NCBI RefSeq assembly: GCF_000720475.1
Contig: NZ_JOAP01000007.1
Span: 248,001 to 312,000, forward strand
From: Streptomyces aureocirculatus
GTDB lineage: Bacteria > Actinomycetota > Actinomycetes > Streptomycetales > Streptomycetaceae
Length of the DNA stretch: 64,000 nucleotides
Direction of reading: 5' to 3'
Shown: positions 1-7,466 of the stretch, piece by piece
Numbering within the stretch: position 1 is the first letter of the stretch
How the letters are laid out: every line of letters begins with the position of its first letter
Made by a program: the position numbers and the translations under genes
The notes under the pieces: model-generated
Databases searched by the model: none
Seen by the model: only the letters and a program-made list of their open reading frames with translations
What the model was told of the DNA's origin: nothing

Positions 1-733
1 AGGCGTTGCGCTGCACGTCGAGGTAGAGGCGGTCGCCGCGGTCCTTCTTGCGCACCGCTGTGGTCAGCCGGTCGGGGTCGGCGTCGGCGAGCAGCGCGGA
101 GACCTCCTTGGCGAAGTCGCGTACGTCGTCGACGTGGTCGCGGCCGGTGAGCGGCACAATCACATGCAGGCCGCGCGACCCGGTCGTCATCAGGGCCGAC
201 GGCAGGCCCACCTGATCGAGGACGTCGCCCAACTGCCGGGCCGCATCGCGCACCGTGCCGAACACGTCCGCGGGACCGCCGTCCTTGGGCGGGTCCAGGT
301 CGAACACGAGGCGGTCGGGCCGCTCGGGGCGGTCGGCGCGGGACAGCCACCGGTGCAGGGTCACGCAGGCCTGGTCGGCGAGGTAGACCAGGGTGGCGCT
401 GTCGTCGCACACGGTGTGCGTGACCGTCCCGTCCTCCTTGGCGACCTCGGCACGGGTGATCCAGTCCGGGTAGTGGTCGGGGGTGTCCTTCTGCATGAAC
501 ATGGGGCCCGGTACGCCGTCGGGGTGCCGCTCCAGCATCAGCGGCCGGCCCCGCAGATGGGGCAGCATGAAGGGGGCGACGGACCGGTAGTAGTCGACGA
601 GGTCGCCCTTGGTGATGCCGGGCCCTCCGTCCCCGCCCCCTTCGCCCCCGTTCAGGGGCAGCAGCACCTTCTCGGGCCGGTGCACCTCCACCGTGCGCCG
701 ACCGGCGCGCACCTTGCGTGTCGTGGTGGCCAT
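1..733 (-). CDS. ligD: LigD-type DNA polymerase/primase domain protein (partial)
   Basis: The visible 244 N-terminal codons match the polymerase (archaeo-eukaryotic primase) domain of bacterial NHEJ LigD; the C-terminus lies beyond the window. The segment VFDLDPPKD carries the catalytic Asp-x-Asp motif, and TTGSRGLHV is the conserved nucleotide-binding stretch. In actinomycetes this domain fills gaps at double-strand breaks together with Ku and a ligase, and is often a separate gene. The ATG at 731-733 follows an AGGAG site. It starts 19 bp after the transketolase stop, so it is probably cotranscribed with transketolase. Whether ligase or nuclease domains follow cannot be seen. Confidence 0.88.
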   Translation of the reverse strand, partial: MATTTRKVRAGRRTVEVHRPEKVLLPLNGGEGGGDGGPGITKGDLVDYYRSVAPFMLPHLRGRPLMLERHPDGVPGPMFMQKDTPDHYPDWITRAEVAKEDGTVTHTVCDDSATLVYLADQACVTLHRWLSRADRPERPDRLVFDLDPPKDGGPADVFGTVRDAARQLGDVLDQVGLPSALMTTGSRGLHVIVPLTGRDHVDDVRDFAKEVSALLADADPDRLTTAVRKKDRGDRLYLDVQRNA

Positions 734-752
734 GACGTCTCCTGACTCGCTC

Positions 753-2669
753 TCAGCGCACCACGTGCTCGACGAGGAGCCGCACCGCCGCGGCGATGGA
801 CTCCGCGTCGATGCCGGCGGCACGCAACTGCTCGGCGGGCGACGCCGAGCCGGGCATGGTGGTCACGGCGAGCCGCGCCAGACGGGGCACGGGGCCGCCG
901 TCGCAGAACGCGTCGAGGACGGCGTCGCCGATGCCGCCCTCCTGGCGGTGGTCCTCGACGGTGAGGAGACAGCCGGTGCTCTCGGCGGCCTCGCGCAGGG
1001 TGCGCCGGTCGACGGGTTTGACGGAGTACAGGTCGATCACGCGGACGGGGATGCCCGCCCGCGCGAGGGTGTCCGCGGCGGTCAGGGCCTCGTGCACGGT
1101 GATCCCGGCGGCGACCACGGTGAGCTGGTCGGCGTCGGAGGACCGCAGGACCTTGGACCCGCCGACCGGGAACTCCTCGTCGGGCCCGTACAGGACGGGC
1201 GTGGCGCCGCGCGAGGTCCGCAGGTAGCGCACGCCGTCCAGGTCGGCCATGGCGGCGACGAGGCGCGCGGTCTGTGGGGCGTCGCACGGATGGAGGACCG
1301 TCGAGCCGTGCACGGCCCGGAACATCGCGAGGTCCTCCAGGCCCATCTGGGAGGGCCCGTCCTGGCCGATGGCGACTCCGGCGTGCGAGCCGACGAGGTT
1401 GATGTCCGCGCCGCTCACCGCCGCCATCCGCACGAAGTCGTGGGCGCGGGTGAGGAACGCCGCGAACGACGACGCGTACGGCACCCAGCCGCGGGCCGCG
1501 AACCCGACGGCGGCACCGACGAGCTGCTGCTCGGCGATGTAGCACTCGACGTACCGCTCAGGGTGCTCCTTCGCGAAGTACTCGGCGCGGGTGGAGTCGC
1601 CGACCTCGCCGTCCAGGACCACCACGTCGCCGCGCGCCGAGCCGAGCGCGGTCAGCGCCTGGCCGAAGGCGTCCCGCGTCGCGACCTCGTCGCCGACGGC
1701 GTAGCGGGGCAGCTCCAGGTGCCCGCTGCGCACGGCGCGTGGGGAGCGGGCCGCCGGGGGCGCCTTGACGTCGACGCGCAGCCGCCTGCTGCCGCCGAGT
1801 TCGCGCACCGCCGCCTCCGCGTCGGACAGGGGCTTGCCGTGCAGTCCCTCGCGGTTCTCGGCGGCGGCGACGCCCTTGCCCTTGACGGTGCGGGCGAGGA
1901 TCACGGTGGGCCGTCCGGTGGTGGCGCGGGCCTCCTTGCAGGCGTCGTCGACGGCCTGGATGTCGTGTCCGTCGGCCTGGACGACGTGCCAGCCGAAGGC
2001 GGCGAAGCGGCGTTCGTAGGCGTCGAGGTCCCACTCGTGGCGGGTGGGTCCGCGCTGGCCGAGCCGGTTCACGTCGACGACGAGAGTGAGGTTGTCGAGC
2101 CGTTCGTACGAGGCCTGCTCGGCGGCCTCCCACACCGAGCCCTCGGCCAGCTCGCTGTCGCCGCACAGCACCCACACCCGGTACGGGTTCCGGTCGAGCC
2201 GCTTGCCGGACAGCGCCATGCCGACGCCGATCCCGAGGCCCTGCCCGAGCGAACCGGTGGCGACCTCCACCCATGGGAGCCGCCGGGGCGTGGGGTGGCC
2301 CTCCAGGCGACTGCCCTGGGCGCGGTAGGTGAGCAGTTCCTCGTCGGTGAGGGCGCCGGCCGCCTTGTACGCGGCGTAGAGCAGCGGCGAGGCATGCCCC
2401 TTGGACAGGACGAAGCGGTCGTTGGCGGGGTGGTCGGGGCGGGCGAAGTCGTACTGGAAGTGCCGGGCGAGCAGCACCGCCATCACGTCGGCCGCCGACA
2501 TGGACGAGGTCGGGTGTCCGGAGTTCGCGGCGGCCGCGGCCCGCACGGAGTCGACGCGCAGTTGCTGTGCCAGCTCGTGGAGCTGCTCGTCGGGGTCGGT
2601 GGCGGTCACACGGGTCTCCGCGCCTCCGGGTCCTTCCGGATCGCCGCCGTAGGTCGAGCTGTCCGCCAT
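753..2669 (-). CDS. tkt: Transketolase
   Basis: A 638-residue thiamine-diphosphate enzyme for two-carbon ketol transfer in the pentose phosphate pathway. Near the N-terminus NSGHPTSSMSAAD and SKGHASP are transketolase active-site segments; GDSELAEGS followed by NRLGQRGPT forms the Mg/ThDP motif; GQDGPSQMGLEDLAM in the C-terminal half is the pyrimidine-domain motif. Length and motifs resemble the single-chain short (metazoan-like) form. The ATG at 2667-2669 is chosen because GAGGAG lies just upstream; the frame stays open further upstream but reads there through the tail of the preceding gene in another frame. Only 2 bp separate it from the upstream oxidoreductase stop, indicating an operon. 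This is probably a second transketolase beside a housekeeping copy. Confidence 0.93.
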   Translation of the reverse strand: MADSSTYGGDPEGPGGAETRVTATDPDEQLHELAQQLRVDSVRAAAAANSGHPTSSMSAADVMAVLLARHFQYDFARPDHPANDRFVLSKGHASPLLYAAYKAAGALTDEELLTYRAQGSRLEGHPTPRRLPWVEVATGSLGQGLGIGVGMALSGKRLDRNPYRVWVLCGDSELAEGSVWEAAEQASYERLDNLTLVVDVNRLGQRGPTRHEWDLDAYERRFAAFGWHVVQADGHDIQAVDDACKEARATTGRPTVILARTVKGKGVAAAENREGLHGKPLSDAEAAVRELGGSRRLRVDVKAPPAARSPRAVRSGHLELPRYAVGDEVATRDAFGQALTALGSARGDVVVLDGEVGDSTRAEYFAKEHPERYVECYIAEQQLVGAAVGFAARGWVPYASSFAAFLTRAHDFVRMAAVSGADINLVGSHAGVAIGQDGPSQMGLEDLAMFRAVHGSTVLHPCDAPQTARLVAAMADLDGVRYLRTSRGATPVLYGPDEEFPVGGSKVLRSSDADQLTVVAAGITVHEALTAADTLARAGIPVRVIDLYSVKPVDRRTLREAAESTGCLLTVEDHRQEGGIGDAVLDAFCDGGPVPRLARLAVTTMPGSASPAEQLRAAGIDAESIAAAVRLLVEHVVR

Positions 2670-2671
2670 CG

Positions 2672-4165
2672 TCACTCCTCGTTCTTCGGGTCTTTCGGGT
2701 CTTTCGGGTCCTTCGTGTCCTTTGAGTCCTTCGTGTCCTGCGCGCCCTGCGCTCCCTTCGCGCCCTGCGCTCCCTTCGCGTCCTTCTGGTCCTTCGCGTC
2801 CTTCTGGTCTTTCTGGTTCTTCGCCGTGTCCTTGTCCGGCGCCGGTACGCGGGCGAGTTCCGGGGACGACGATTCGAGCGGCACGGACCAGGACCGCACG
2901 AGGCCCAGTTGCACGCCCTGGCGGGGCAGGGCCGCGTCCAGGAGCCAGTCGGCGGCGACCCGCACCCGGTTCCCCGGCATCGCGGCCAGGTGGTACCCGC
3001 GGGTCACGGCCCCGGCGAGCGGCCCGGACAGCGGTACGCCAAGGGGGTTGGCGGCGCCGCTCACGCCGCCCAGGTCGACGGTGAAGCCGAGGTCGTGGTG
3101 GCGGTAGGAGCGGCGCTCGCCGATACCGAGCGAGGCGGCGACGTTGGTGCCCGCGACCTTGCCCTGCCGCCAGGCGTGCTGGGCGGTCATCGCCGTGTAC
3201 TGGCCCGGCTTGGCGAGGTCGGGCACGGCGGCCGCGTCGCCGCACGCGAACACCTCCGGGTGCTCAGGCACATTCAGGAACGGGTCGACGACGAGGCGGC
3301 CCCGCTCCAGCGGCTTGCCGACCGACGCGACCAGCGGGTCGGGCCGCACGCCCACGCACCACACGAGGGTGCGGGTGGGCACGAAGTCGCCGTCGTCGAG
3401 CAGGACGCCGTCGCGCGTGGCCTCCTTCACGGACGTGCCGGTACGGACGTCCACACCGCGCCGCCGCAACACGCGGTCCGCGGTGTCGGAAAGCCGCCGG
3501 TCGAGCTCGGGCAGCACGCGCTCGGCGATGTCGAGCAGCACCCAGCGGGGCCGGATGCCCGCCCGCAAGGGTTGGCGGCGCACCAGGGACTGGGTGAACA
3601 ACTGGCCGTGCGCGGCGACTTCGACGCCGGTGTAACCGGCGCCCACCACCACGAACGTGCAGCGCGAGCGGCAGGTCTCGGCGTCGTCCGCGGCCGCGGC
3701 GAGTTCGATCTGCCGGGTCACATGGTCGCGCAGATACAGCGCCTCGGGCAGCCCGCGGAAGCCGTGGGCGTTCTCGGCGACACCCGGCACCGGAAGGAGC
3801 TTGTTGACACTGCCCACGGCGAGGACGAGCCGGTCGTAGCTCAGCTCGTCGGCGTCGCCCTCGGGTCCGGTGTAGCGCACGGTGCGCCGGTCCAGGTCGA
3901 TGCCATCGGCCTCACCGAGCACCAGGCGTACGTGGCGCAGGGTCCCGGCGAGCGACACGGTGACCCGGCGCGGTTCGAGGACACCGGCGGCGACCTGGGG
4001 AAGCAGCGGCAGGTACAGGAAGTAGTCGGTGGGGTTGAGCAAGGTGATGTCGACGCGGCGTCGGGTCAGCCGGGACAGGGTGCGGGCGGCCTGGAACCCC
4101 GCGAACCCGGCGCCGACGATCACGACGTGGGGGCGGCCCGCGGTGCGACTGAAAGTTCGGCTCAC
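2672..4165 (-). CDS. Type II NADH dehydrogenase-like FAD oxidoreductase with charged low-complexity tail
   Basis: A 497-residue pyridine nucleotide-disulfide oxidoreductase-type flavoprotein. VVIVGAGFAGFQAAR near the N-terminus binds FAD, VVVGAGYTGVEVAA in the middle binds NAD(P)H, and VFACGDAAAV contains the C-terminal FAD-binding Asp. This is the type II NADH dehydrogenase layout, which passes electrons to quinone without proton pumping. The GTG at 4163-4165 is chosen because GGAGGA precedes it and the GxGxxG motif begins about a dozen residues later. The last ~53 residues are a simple repeat rich in Lys, Asp, Gln, Gly and Ala (KDQKDAKDQKDAK, then KGAQGAKGAQ, then KDPKDPKDPK), absent from typical family members. 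It is followed 2 bp later by transketolase. Confidence 0.85.
   Translation of the reverse strand: MSRTFSRTAGRPHVVIVGAGFAGFQAARTLSRLTRRRVDITLLNPTDYFLYLPLLPQVAAGVLEPRRVTVSLAGTLRHVRLVLGEADGIDLDRRTVRYTGPEGDADELSYDRLVLAVGSVNKLLPVPGVAENAHGFRGLPEALYLRDHVTRQIELAAAADDAETCRSRCTFVVVGAGYTGVEVAAHGQLFTQSLVRRQPLRAGIRPRWVLLDIAERVLPELDRRLSDTADRVLRRRGVDVRTGTSVKEATRDGVLLDDGDFVPTRTLVWCVGVRPDPLVASVGKPLERGRLVVDPFLNVPEHPEVFACGDAAAVPDLAKPGQYTAMTAQHAWRQGKVAGTNVAASLGIGERRSYRHHDLGFTVDLGGVSGAANPLGVPLSGPLAGAVTRGYHLAAMPGNRVRVAADWLLDAALPRQGVQLGLVRSWSVPLESSSPELARVPAPDKDTAKNQKDQKDAKDQKDAKGAQGAKGAQGAQDTKDSKDTKDPKDPKDPKNEE
2675..2833 (-). repeat. Degenerate tandem repeat encoding the KD/QG-rich tail
   Basis: The coding DNA repeats the motifs TCCTTCG, TCTTTCGGG and CCCTGCGCTCCCTTCG, giving the K-D-x and G-A-Q/K tripeptide-like repeats at the C-terminus of the NADH dehydrogenase-like protein. 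It is in frame throughout. Confidence 0.75.
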
Positions 4166-4345
4166 AAAGTCCTCCGGCGTTGTCCGGTACGTCCGGTGTG
4201 CTCCGGCGCGAGCTTCCCGCGTGCCCTGGTGCACGGCTGTGAAACACACCGCCGTTTGCCGCCACGCCTTCGGGCTACCCGGGTGGTAGGCCGTCCCCGC
4301 GAGGCCGCGGAGGTCTCGCCGGGACCCGGCCGACCCCTTGCGCAC

Positions 4346-4440
4346 CCCCAGTCCCAGGTCAGTCCCAGTTCACCCCAGCCAATTCCAGTTCGGCCCAAGG
4401 TCAATCCCGGTTCAGCCCCAGCCAGCCCCAGGCAGCTCCA
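4346..4440. repeat. Degenerate CCAG/TTCA-rich repeat in a divergent intergenic region
   Basis: The 290-bp gap between divergent genes at 4165 and 4456 ends in imperfect units built from CCCAGTCC, CCCAGTTCA and CCCCAGC. No gene is visible. The gap must hold promoters for both flanking genes, but I see no clear -35/-10 pair. Confidence 0.4.
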
Positions 4441-4455
4441 GGCGAAAGGCCGCCC

Positions 4456-5559
4456 ATGCCCGACTCCGGACCCGTCCGCGTGGAGGCCCCCGCCGTGTCG
4501 GCGTACACGATCCCGGCGGACGCGCCGGAGGCCGACGGCACGTTCGCGTGGGACGCCACGACGATCGTCGTGGTGGAGGTGACCGGAGGCGGCGCCACCG
4601 GCACCGGCTGGACGTACGCGCCCGCCGCCACCGTCGGCCTGGTCCAGGAAGTCCTCTCCCCCGTGCTCAGGGGCCGTGACGCCTTCGCCATCCCCGCGGC
4701 GCACGACGCGCTGGTCAAGGCGGTGCGCGACACCGGCCCCCAGGGCCTCGCGTGCCGGGCGATATCGGCACTCGACATCGCCCTGTGGGACCTCAAGGCC
4801 CGGCTGCTCGAAGTGCCGCTGGTACGTCTCGTCGGCGCGGCCCGCGATGAGGTCCCCGTCTACGGCAGCGGCGGCTTCACCACGTACCACGACACCCATC
4901 TCGCGGCCCAGCTCAACGGCTGGGTGCACGGGCAGCGCATCCCGCGCGTCAAGATCAAGATCGGGGAGGGCTGGGGGCGGGCCGCCGCCCGTGACGTGGC
5001 CCGGGTGCGCACGGCGCGTGAGGTCGTCGGCAGACAGGCCGAACTGTACGTCGACGCGGGCGGCGCGTACACGCGCAAGCAGGCCGTGCGGGTCGGGCGG
5101 GTGCTCGCCGAGCACGGCGTGGGCTGGTTCGAGGAGCCGGTGGCGGCGGACGACCTGCACGGACTGACGCTGGTGCGCGACGCGCTCGTCAGTGACGTGG
5201 TGGCGGGCGGACGCGGCTCCGACCTGCCGTACTTCGCCCGCACGGTCCCGGCCGTCGACTGCCTCCAGGCCGACGCGACGCGCTGCGGCGGCCTCACCGG
5301 CTGGCTGCGCGCCGCCGCGCTCGCCCAGGCGCACGGCCTGGAGCTTTCGGCCCGCGGCGCACCGCACGCACATGTCGCGGTCGCCGCGTGTGTGCCGAAC
5401 CTGCGGCACGTGGAGTGGTTCCACGACCACGTCCGGATCGAGTCGATGTTCTTCGACGGCGCCCTCGACCCCACCGGCGGCACCGTCCGTCCGGACGGCG
5501 GCACGGGCCACGGCCTGGTGCTGCGCACGTCGGACGTGAAGGAATATCGGGTCGCGTGA
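4456..5559 (+). CDS. Enolase-superfamily (mandelate racemase/muconate lactonizing-like) protein lacking one metal ligand
   Basis: A 367-residue protein with the enolase-superfamily two-domain plan. VKIKIG contains the KxK acid/base lysines (166 and 168), YVDAGGAY supplies the first metal ligand (D200), and WFEEP supplies the second (E226). The third ligand normally sits in an AGE motif; here the aligned segment reads VVAGGRGSDLPYF, so the glutamate is replaced by glycine (about residue 252). Histidines in GAPHAHVAV could serve as the second acid/base. Family members abstract an alpha proton from carboxylates with Mg2+. Substrate is unknown, and the missing Glu makes activity doubtful. Its TGA is followed immediately by the ATG of the next gene. 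Confidence 0.85.
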   Translation: MPDSGPVRVEAPAVSAYTIPADAPEADGTFAWDATTIVVVEVTGGGATGTGWTYAPAATVGLVQEVLSPVLRGRDAFAIPAAHDALVKAVRDTGPQGLACRAISALDIALWDLKARLLEVPLVRLVGAARDEVPVYGSGGFTTYHDTHLAAQLNGWVHGQRIPRVKIKIGEGWGRAAARDVARVRTAREVVGRQAELYVDAGGAYTRKQAVRVGRVLAEHGVGWFEEPVAADDLHGLTLVRDALVSDVVAGGRGSDLPYFARTVPAVDCLQADATRCGGLTGWLRAAALAQAHGLELSARGAPHAHVAVAACVPNLRHVEWFHDHVRIESMFFDGALDPTGGTVRPDGGTGHGLVLRTSDVKEYRVA

Positions 5560-6201
5560 ATGGGCCCGGTCCCGGCACGCTCGCACACCATGGAAGCCAA
5601 CCGTCGCGCCGAGCGCGCCAGTCACACCGAGCACGCCAGTCACACCGAGCACGCCGACGTCCCTGACGACGGACACCCACCCGACGTCCTCCTGATCGGC
5701 GGGCGCTCGGGCGTGGGCAAGTCATCGGTGGGCTGGGAGATTTCGGCGCGACTGCGGGCCGCCGACCTGGGGCACGCCCTGATCGAGGGCGATCTGCTCG
5801 ACACCGTGCACCCGGCGCCACCGGACGATCCGCACCGTTCCCTGCTCACCTGCCGCAACCTCGCCGCGCTCTGGGCGAACTACGCGGCCCTCGGCTGCCG
5901 CCGCCTCGTCTACACCAACACCGCCGCCGTCCTGCCGTCCGAGGAGTGGCTGTTCACCGAGGCCCTCGGCCGCCCCCGACTGGTCCGGGTACTGCTCACG
6001 GCCACCGACGCCACCGTCGAACAGCGCCTCAGGGGCCGCGAGTTGGGCTCGGAACTCGATCAGCAGCTTCGCCGCAGCGCGTATATGGCCCGGCACCTCG
6101 ACGCCTCGGTGACGCCCGGCACCCACCGGGTGCCGACGGACGGCAGACCGGTGGGTGACATCGCGGCCGAGGTGATCGCGCGGGCGGGCTTCACGCCCTG
6201 A
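5560..6201 (+). CDS. P-loop NTPase/kinase-like protein
   Basis: A 213-residue protein with a Walker A motif GGRSGVGKSS at residues 47-56 and the fold of small-molecule kinases (chloramphenicol phosphotransferase- or gluconate/adenylyl-sulfate-kinase-like). The segment IEGDLLDTVHP resembles a substrate-binding or Walker B-like region. The substrate is not identifiable. The ATG directly abuts the preceding stop, so translation is probably coupled; an alternative ATG lies at 5590. The first ~35 residues are not part of the kinase fold and contain a duplicated SHTEHA hexapeptide. Confidence 0.75.
   Translation: MGPVPARSHTMEANRRAERASHTEHASHTEHADVPDDGHPPDVLLIGGRSGVGKSSVGWEISARLRAADLGHALIEGDLLDTVHPAPPDDPHRSLLTCRNLAALWANYAALGCRRLVYTNTAAVLPSEEWLFTEALGRPRLVRVLLTATDATVEQRLRGRELGSELDQQLRRSAYMARHLDASVTPGTHRVPTDGRPVGDIAAEVIARAGFTP
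5617..5652 (+). repeat. 18-bp perfect tandem duplication within the kinase N-terminus
   Basis: Two exact copies of GCCAGTCACACCGAGCAC encode A-SHTEH-A-SHTEH. It is in frame and adds a short histidine-rich extension before the P-loop. Confidence 0.85.
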
Positions 6202-6225
6202 CCGGCGCCGCGTTGCGCGTCCGCG

Positions 6226-6861
6226 TCACCGTGTCCGCGTGCCGGAGGAGTCGGGCTGCTGCGGGGCGCCGTCCGACGGCACCGAGGGGAAGCCCGCGAT
6301 GCCGCCGGTGGGGGCGGCGGCGGGAGGCGTCGCGGGAGCCGCGGGAGCCGCAGGGGTCACGGGAGCGGCGGGAGTCGCGGGCATCGCGGGAGCTGCCGCC
6401 GTCGCGGCGGTCGCGGCGGGCATGGGCGCCGCGGGCACGGGAGGAGCAGCGGGTGTGCCGTGGGTGGCCGCCGGGTCTCCGGCCGGGACCGGCGGTGCGG
6501 TCGCCCGGGAGCCCTTCGGGGACGGCCGGGCCGCGTTGCGCGTCAGCACGGCGGCACCGGCGAGCAGCACGGTCACGATCAGCGCGGCGGCCCAGTTGGG
6601 CAGGCCGAGCGCGAGCGCCAGGCCGACGGTTAGGGCGGCCGCGGCACCGGCGTACAGGGTGAGGGCGCCGGAGGTGGCGTACAGCGCGGCCTTGCGGCGC
6701 TGTTTGGCCGCGGCGTGGGACAGCTCCGCGCGCAGCTCGTCGCGGAGTTCGTCACGCAGCGTCTGGCGCAGGGACTCGTGCACCGCGTCGCGGACGACCT
6801 GCGACAGCACGTCGCCCAACGTCCTGTCCTGCAGCGGTACGTTCTGGTCCTGGACCGGCAT
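6226..6861 (-). CDS. Phage-holin-like (PF07332-type) membrane protein with Pro/Ala-rich tail
   Basis: A 211-residue protein. The N-terminus is an amphipathic helical region (Arg/Glu/Asp-rich, QTLRDELRDELRAEL). Two transmembrane helices follow at about residues 60-110 (TSGALTLYAGAAAALTV and WAALIVTVLLAGAAVL), as in the actinobacterial holin-superfamily-6 proteins that are chromosomal membrane proteins of unknown role. The last ~90 residues are a PAAP/APATP low-complexity tail. The ATG at 6859-6861 has AGGAAGGA upstream. It is convergent with the kinase gene, whose stop lies 24 bp away. Confidence 0.75.
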   Translation of the reverse strand: MPVQDQNVPLQDRTLGDVLSQVVRDAVHESLRQTLRDELRDELRAELSHAAAKQRRKAALYATSGALTLYAGAAAALTVGLALALGLPNWAAALIVTVLLAGAAVLTRNAARPSPKGSRATAPPVPAGDPAATHGTPAAPPVPAAPMPAATAATAAAPAMPATPAAPVTPAAPAAPATPPAAAPTGGIAGFPSVPSDGAPQQPDSSGTRTR

Positions 6862-7012
6862 GTTCTCGTCCTTCCTGTACGGAGCTGTCAAGACCCCCCG
6901 AGTACCCGCCGCTTGCGGTGCGTAACGGGTGGCGCCCGCCCCGCTGTCGCGGCCGGCGCGAGGTGGGCGGAATGGATCTCCTGGTGCCGCGACGCCAACT
7001 AGGCTCGTCCTC

Positions 7013-7372
7013 ATGGAGATCCTGGGAACCGTGCTGCGTGTCTGCGTCAGGGACTTGGAGGCGTCCGTCGCGTTCTACGAACGGCTGACGGGCAGCACAG
7101 CGATGCGTTTCGAGCGGGGCGGCGTGTCCGTGGCCTCGGTCGGCTGTTTTCTGCTCATGAGCGGACCCGAGGCGGAGCTCGAAGTCCTGCGCAAGGTCGC
7201 CGCGACGATCGCCGTCAAGGACGTCGACGAGGCGCTCGCGACGCTCAGCGCGTCCGGGGCGCACATCGTCGCCGGGCCCGTGCCCACGCCCGCCGGGCGC
7301 AACCTCATCGCGATGCACCCCGACGGCGCCGTCTTCGAGTACGTCGACCGCAACGTGACCCCGACGCCCTGA
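7013..7372 (+). CDS. VOC-family (glyoxalase/bleomycin resistance-like) protein
   Basis: A 119-residue single-domain protein with the paired beta-alpha-beta-beta-beta pattern of the vicinal oxygen chelate superfamily: VLRVCVRDLEASVAFYERLTG opens the first module and ATIAVKDVDEALATLSASG the second; HPDGAVFEYVDR ends it with the usual Glu metal-ligand position. The function may be metal-dependent isomerisation, ring cleavage or drug binding; nothing fixes the substrate. Confidence 0.8.
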   Translation: MEILGTVLRVCVRDLEASVAFYERLTGSTAMRFERGGVSVASVGCFLLMSGPEAELEVLRKVAATIAVKDVDEALATLSASGAHIVAGPVPTPAGRNLIAMHPDGAVFEYVDRNVTPTP

Positions 7373-7377
7373 CCTCC

Positions 7378-7418
7378 CGCCCGGCGACCCGCCCCGCCCG
7401 GGGGCGGGTCGCCGGGCG
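7378..7418. terminator. Bidirectional hairpin terminator between convergent genes
   Basis: A perfect 18-bp inverted repeat (arms 7378-7395 and 7401-7418) with a 5-nt loop lies between the VOC gene (+) and the DUF5107 gene (-). There is no T tract, as is common for Streptomyces terminators. Confidence 0.8.
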
Positions 7419-7427
7419 TGCCCGGGA

Positions 7428-7466
7428 CCCGATGGGACCTCCCGATGGGACCTCCCGATGGGCCCT
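7428..7466. repeat. 13-bp x3 tandem repeat overlapping the stop codon of the DUF5107 gene
   Basis: The unit CCCGATGGGACCT is repeated three times (7428, 7441, 7454; the last copy has one change). The stop triplet of the minus-strand gene occupies 7465-7467, so the copy nearest the gene supplies most of the stop codon. Confidence 0.85.

Noticed and set aside
609..3107. Long open frame on the plus strand (832 codons)
   Set aside because: It lies antisense to the LigD and transketolase genes, lacks any domain, and exists because high third-position GC removes stops from opposite frames.
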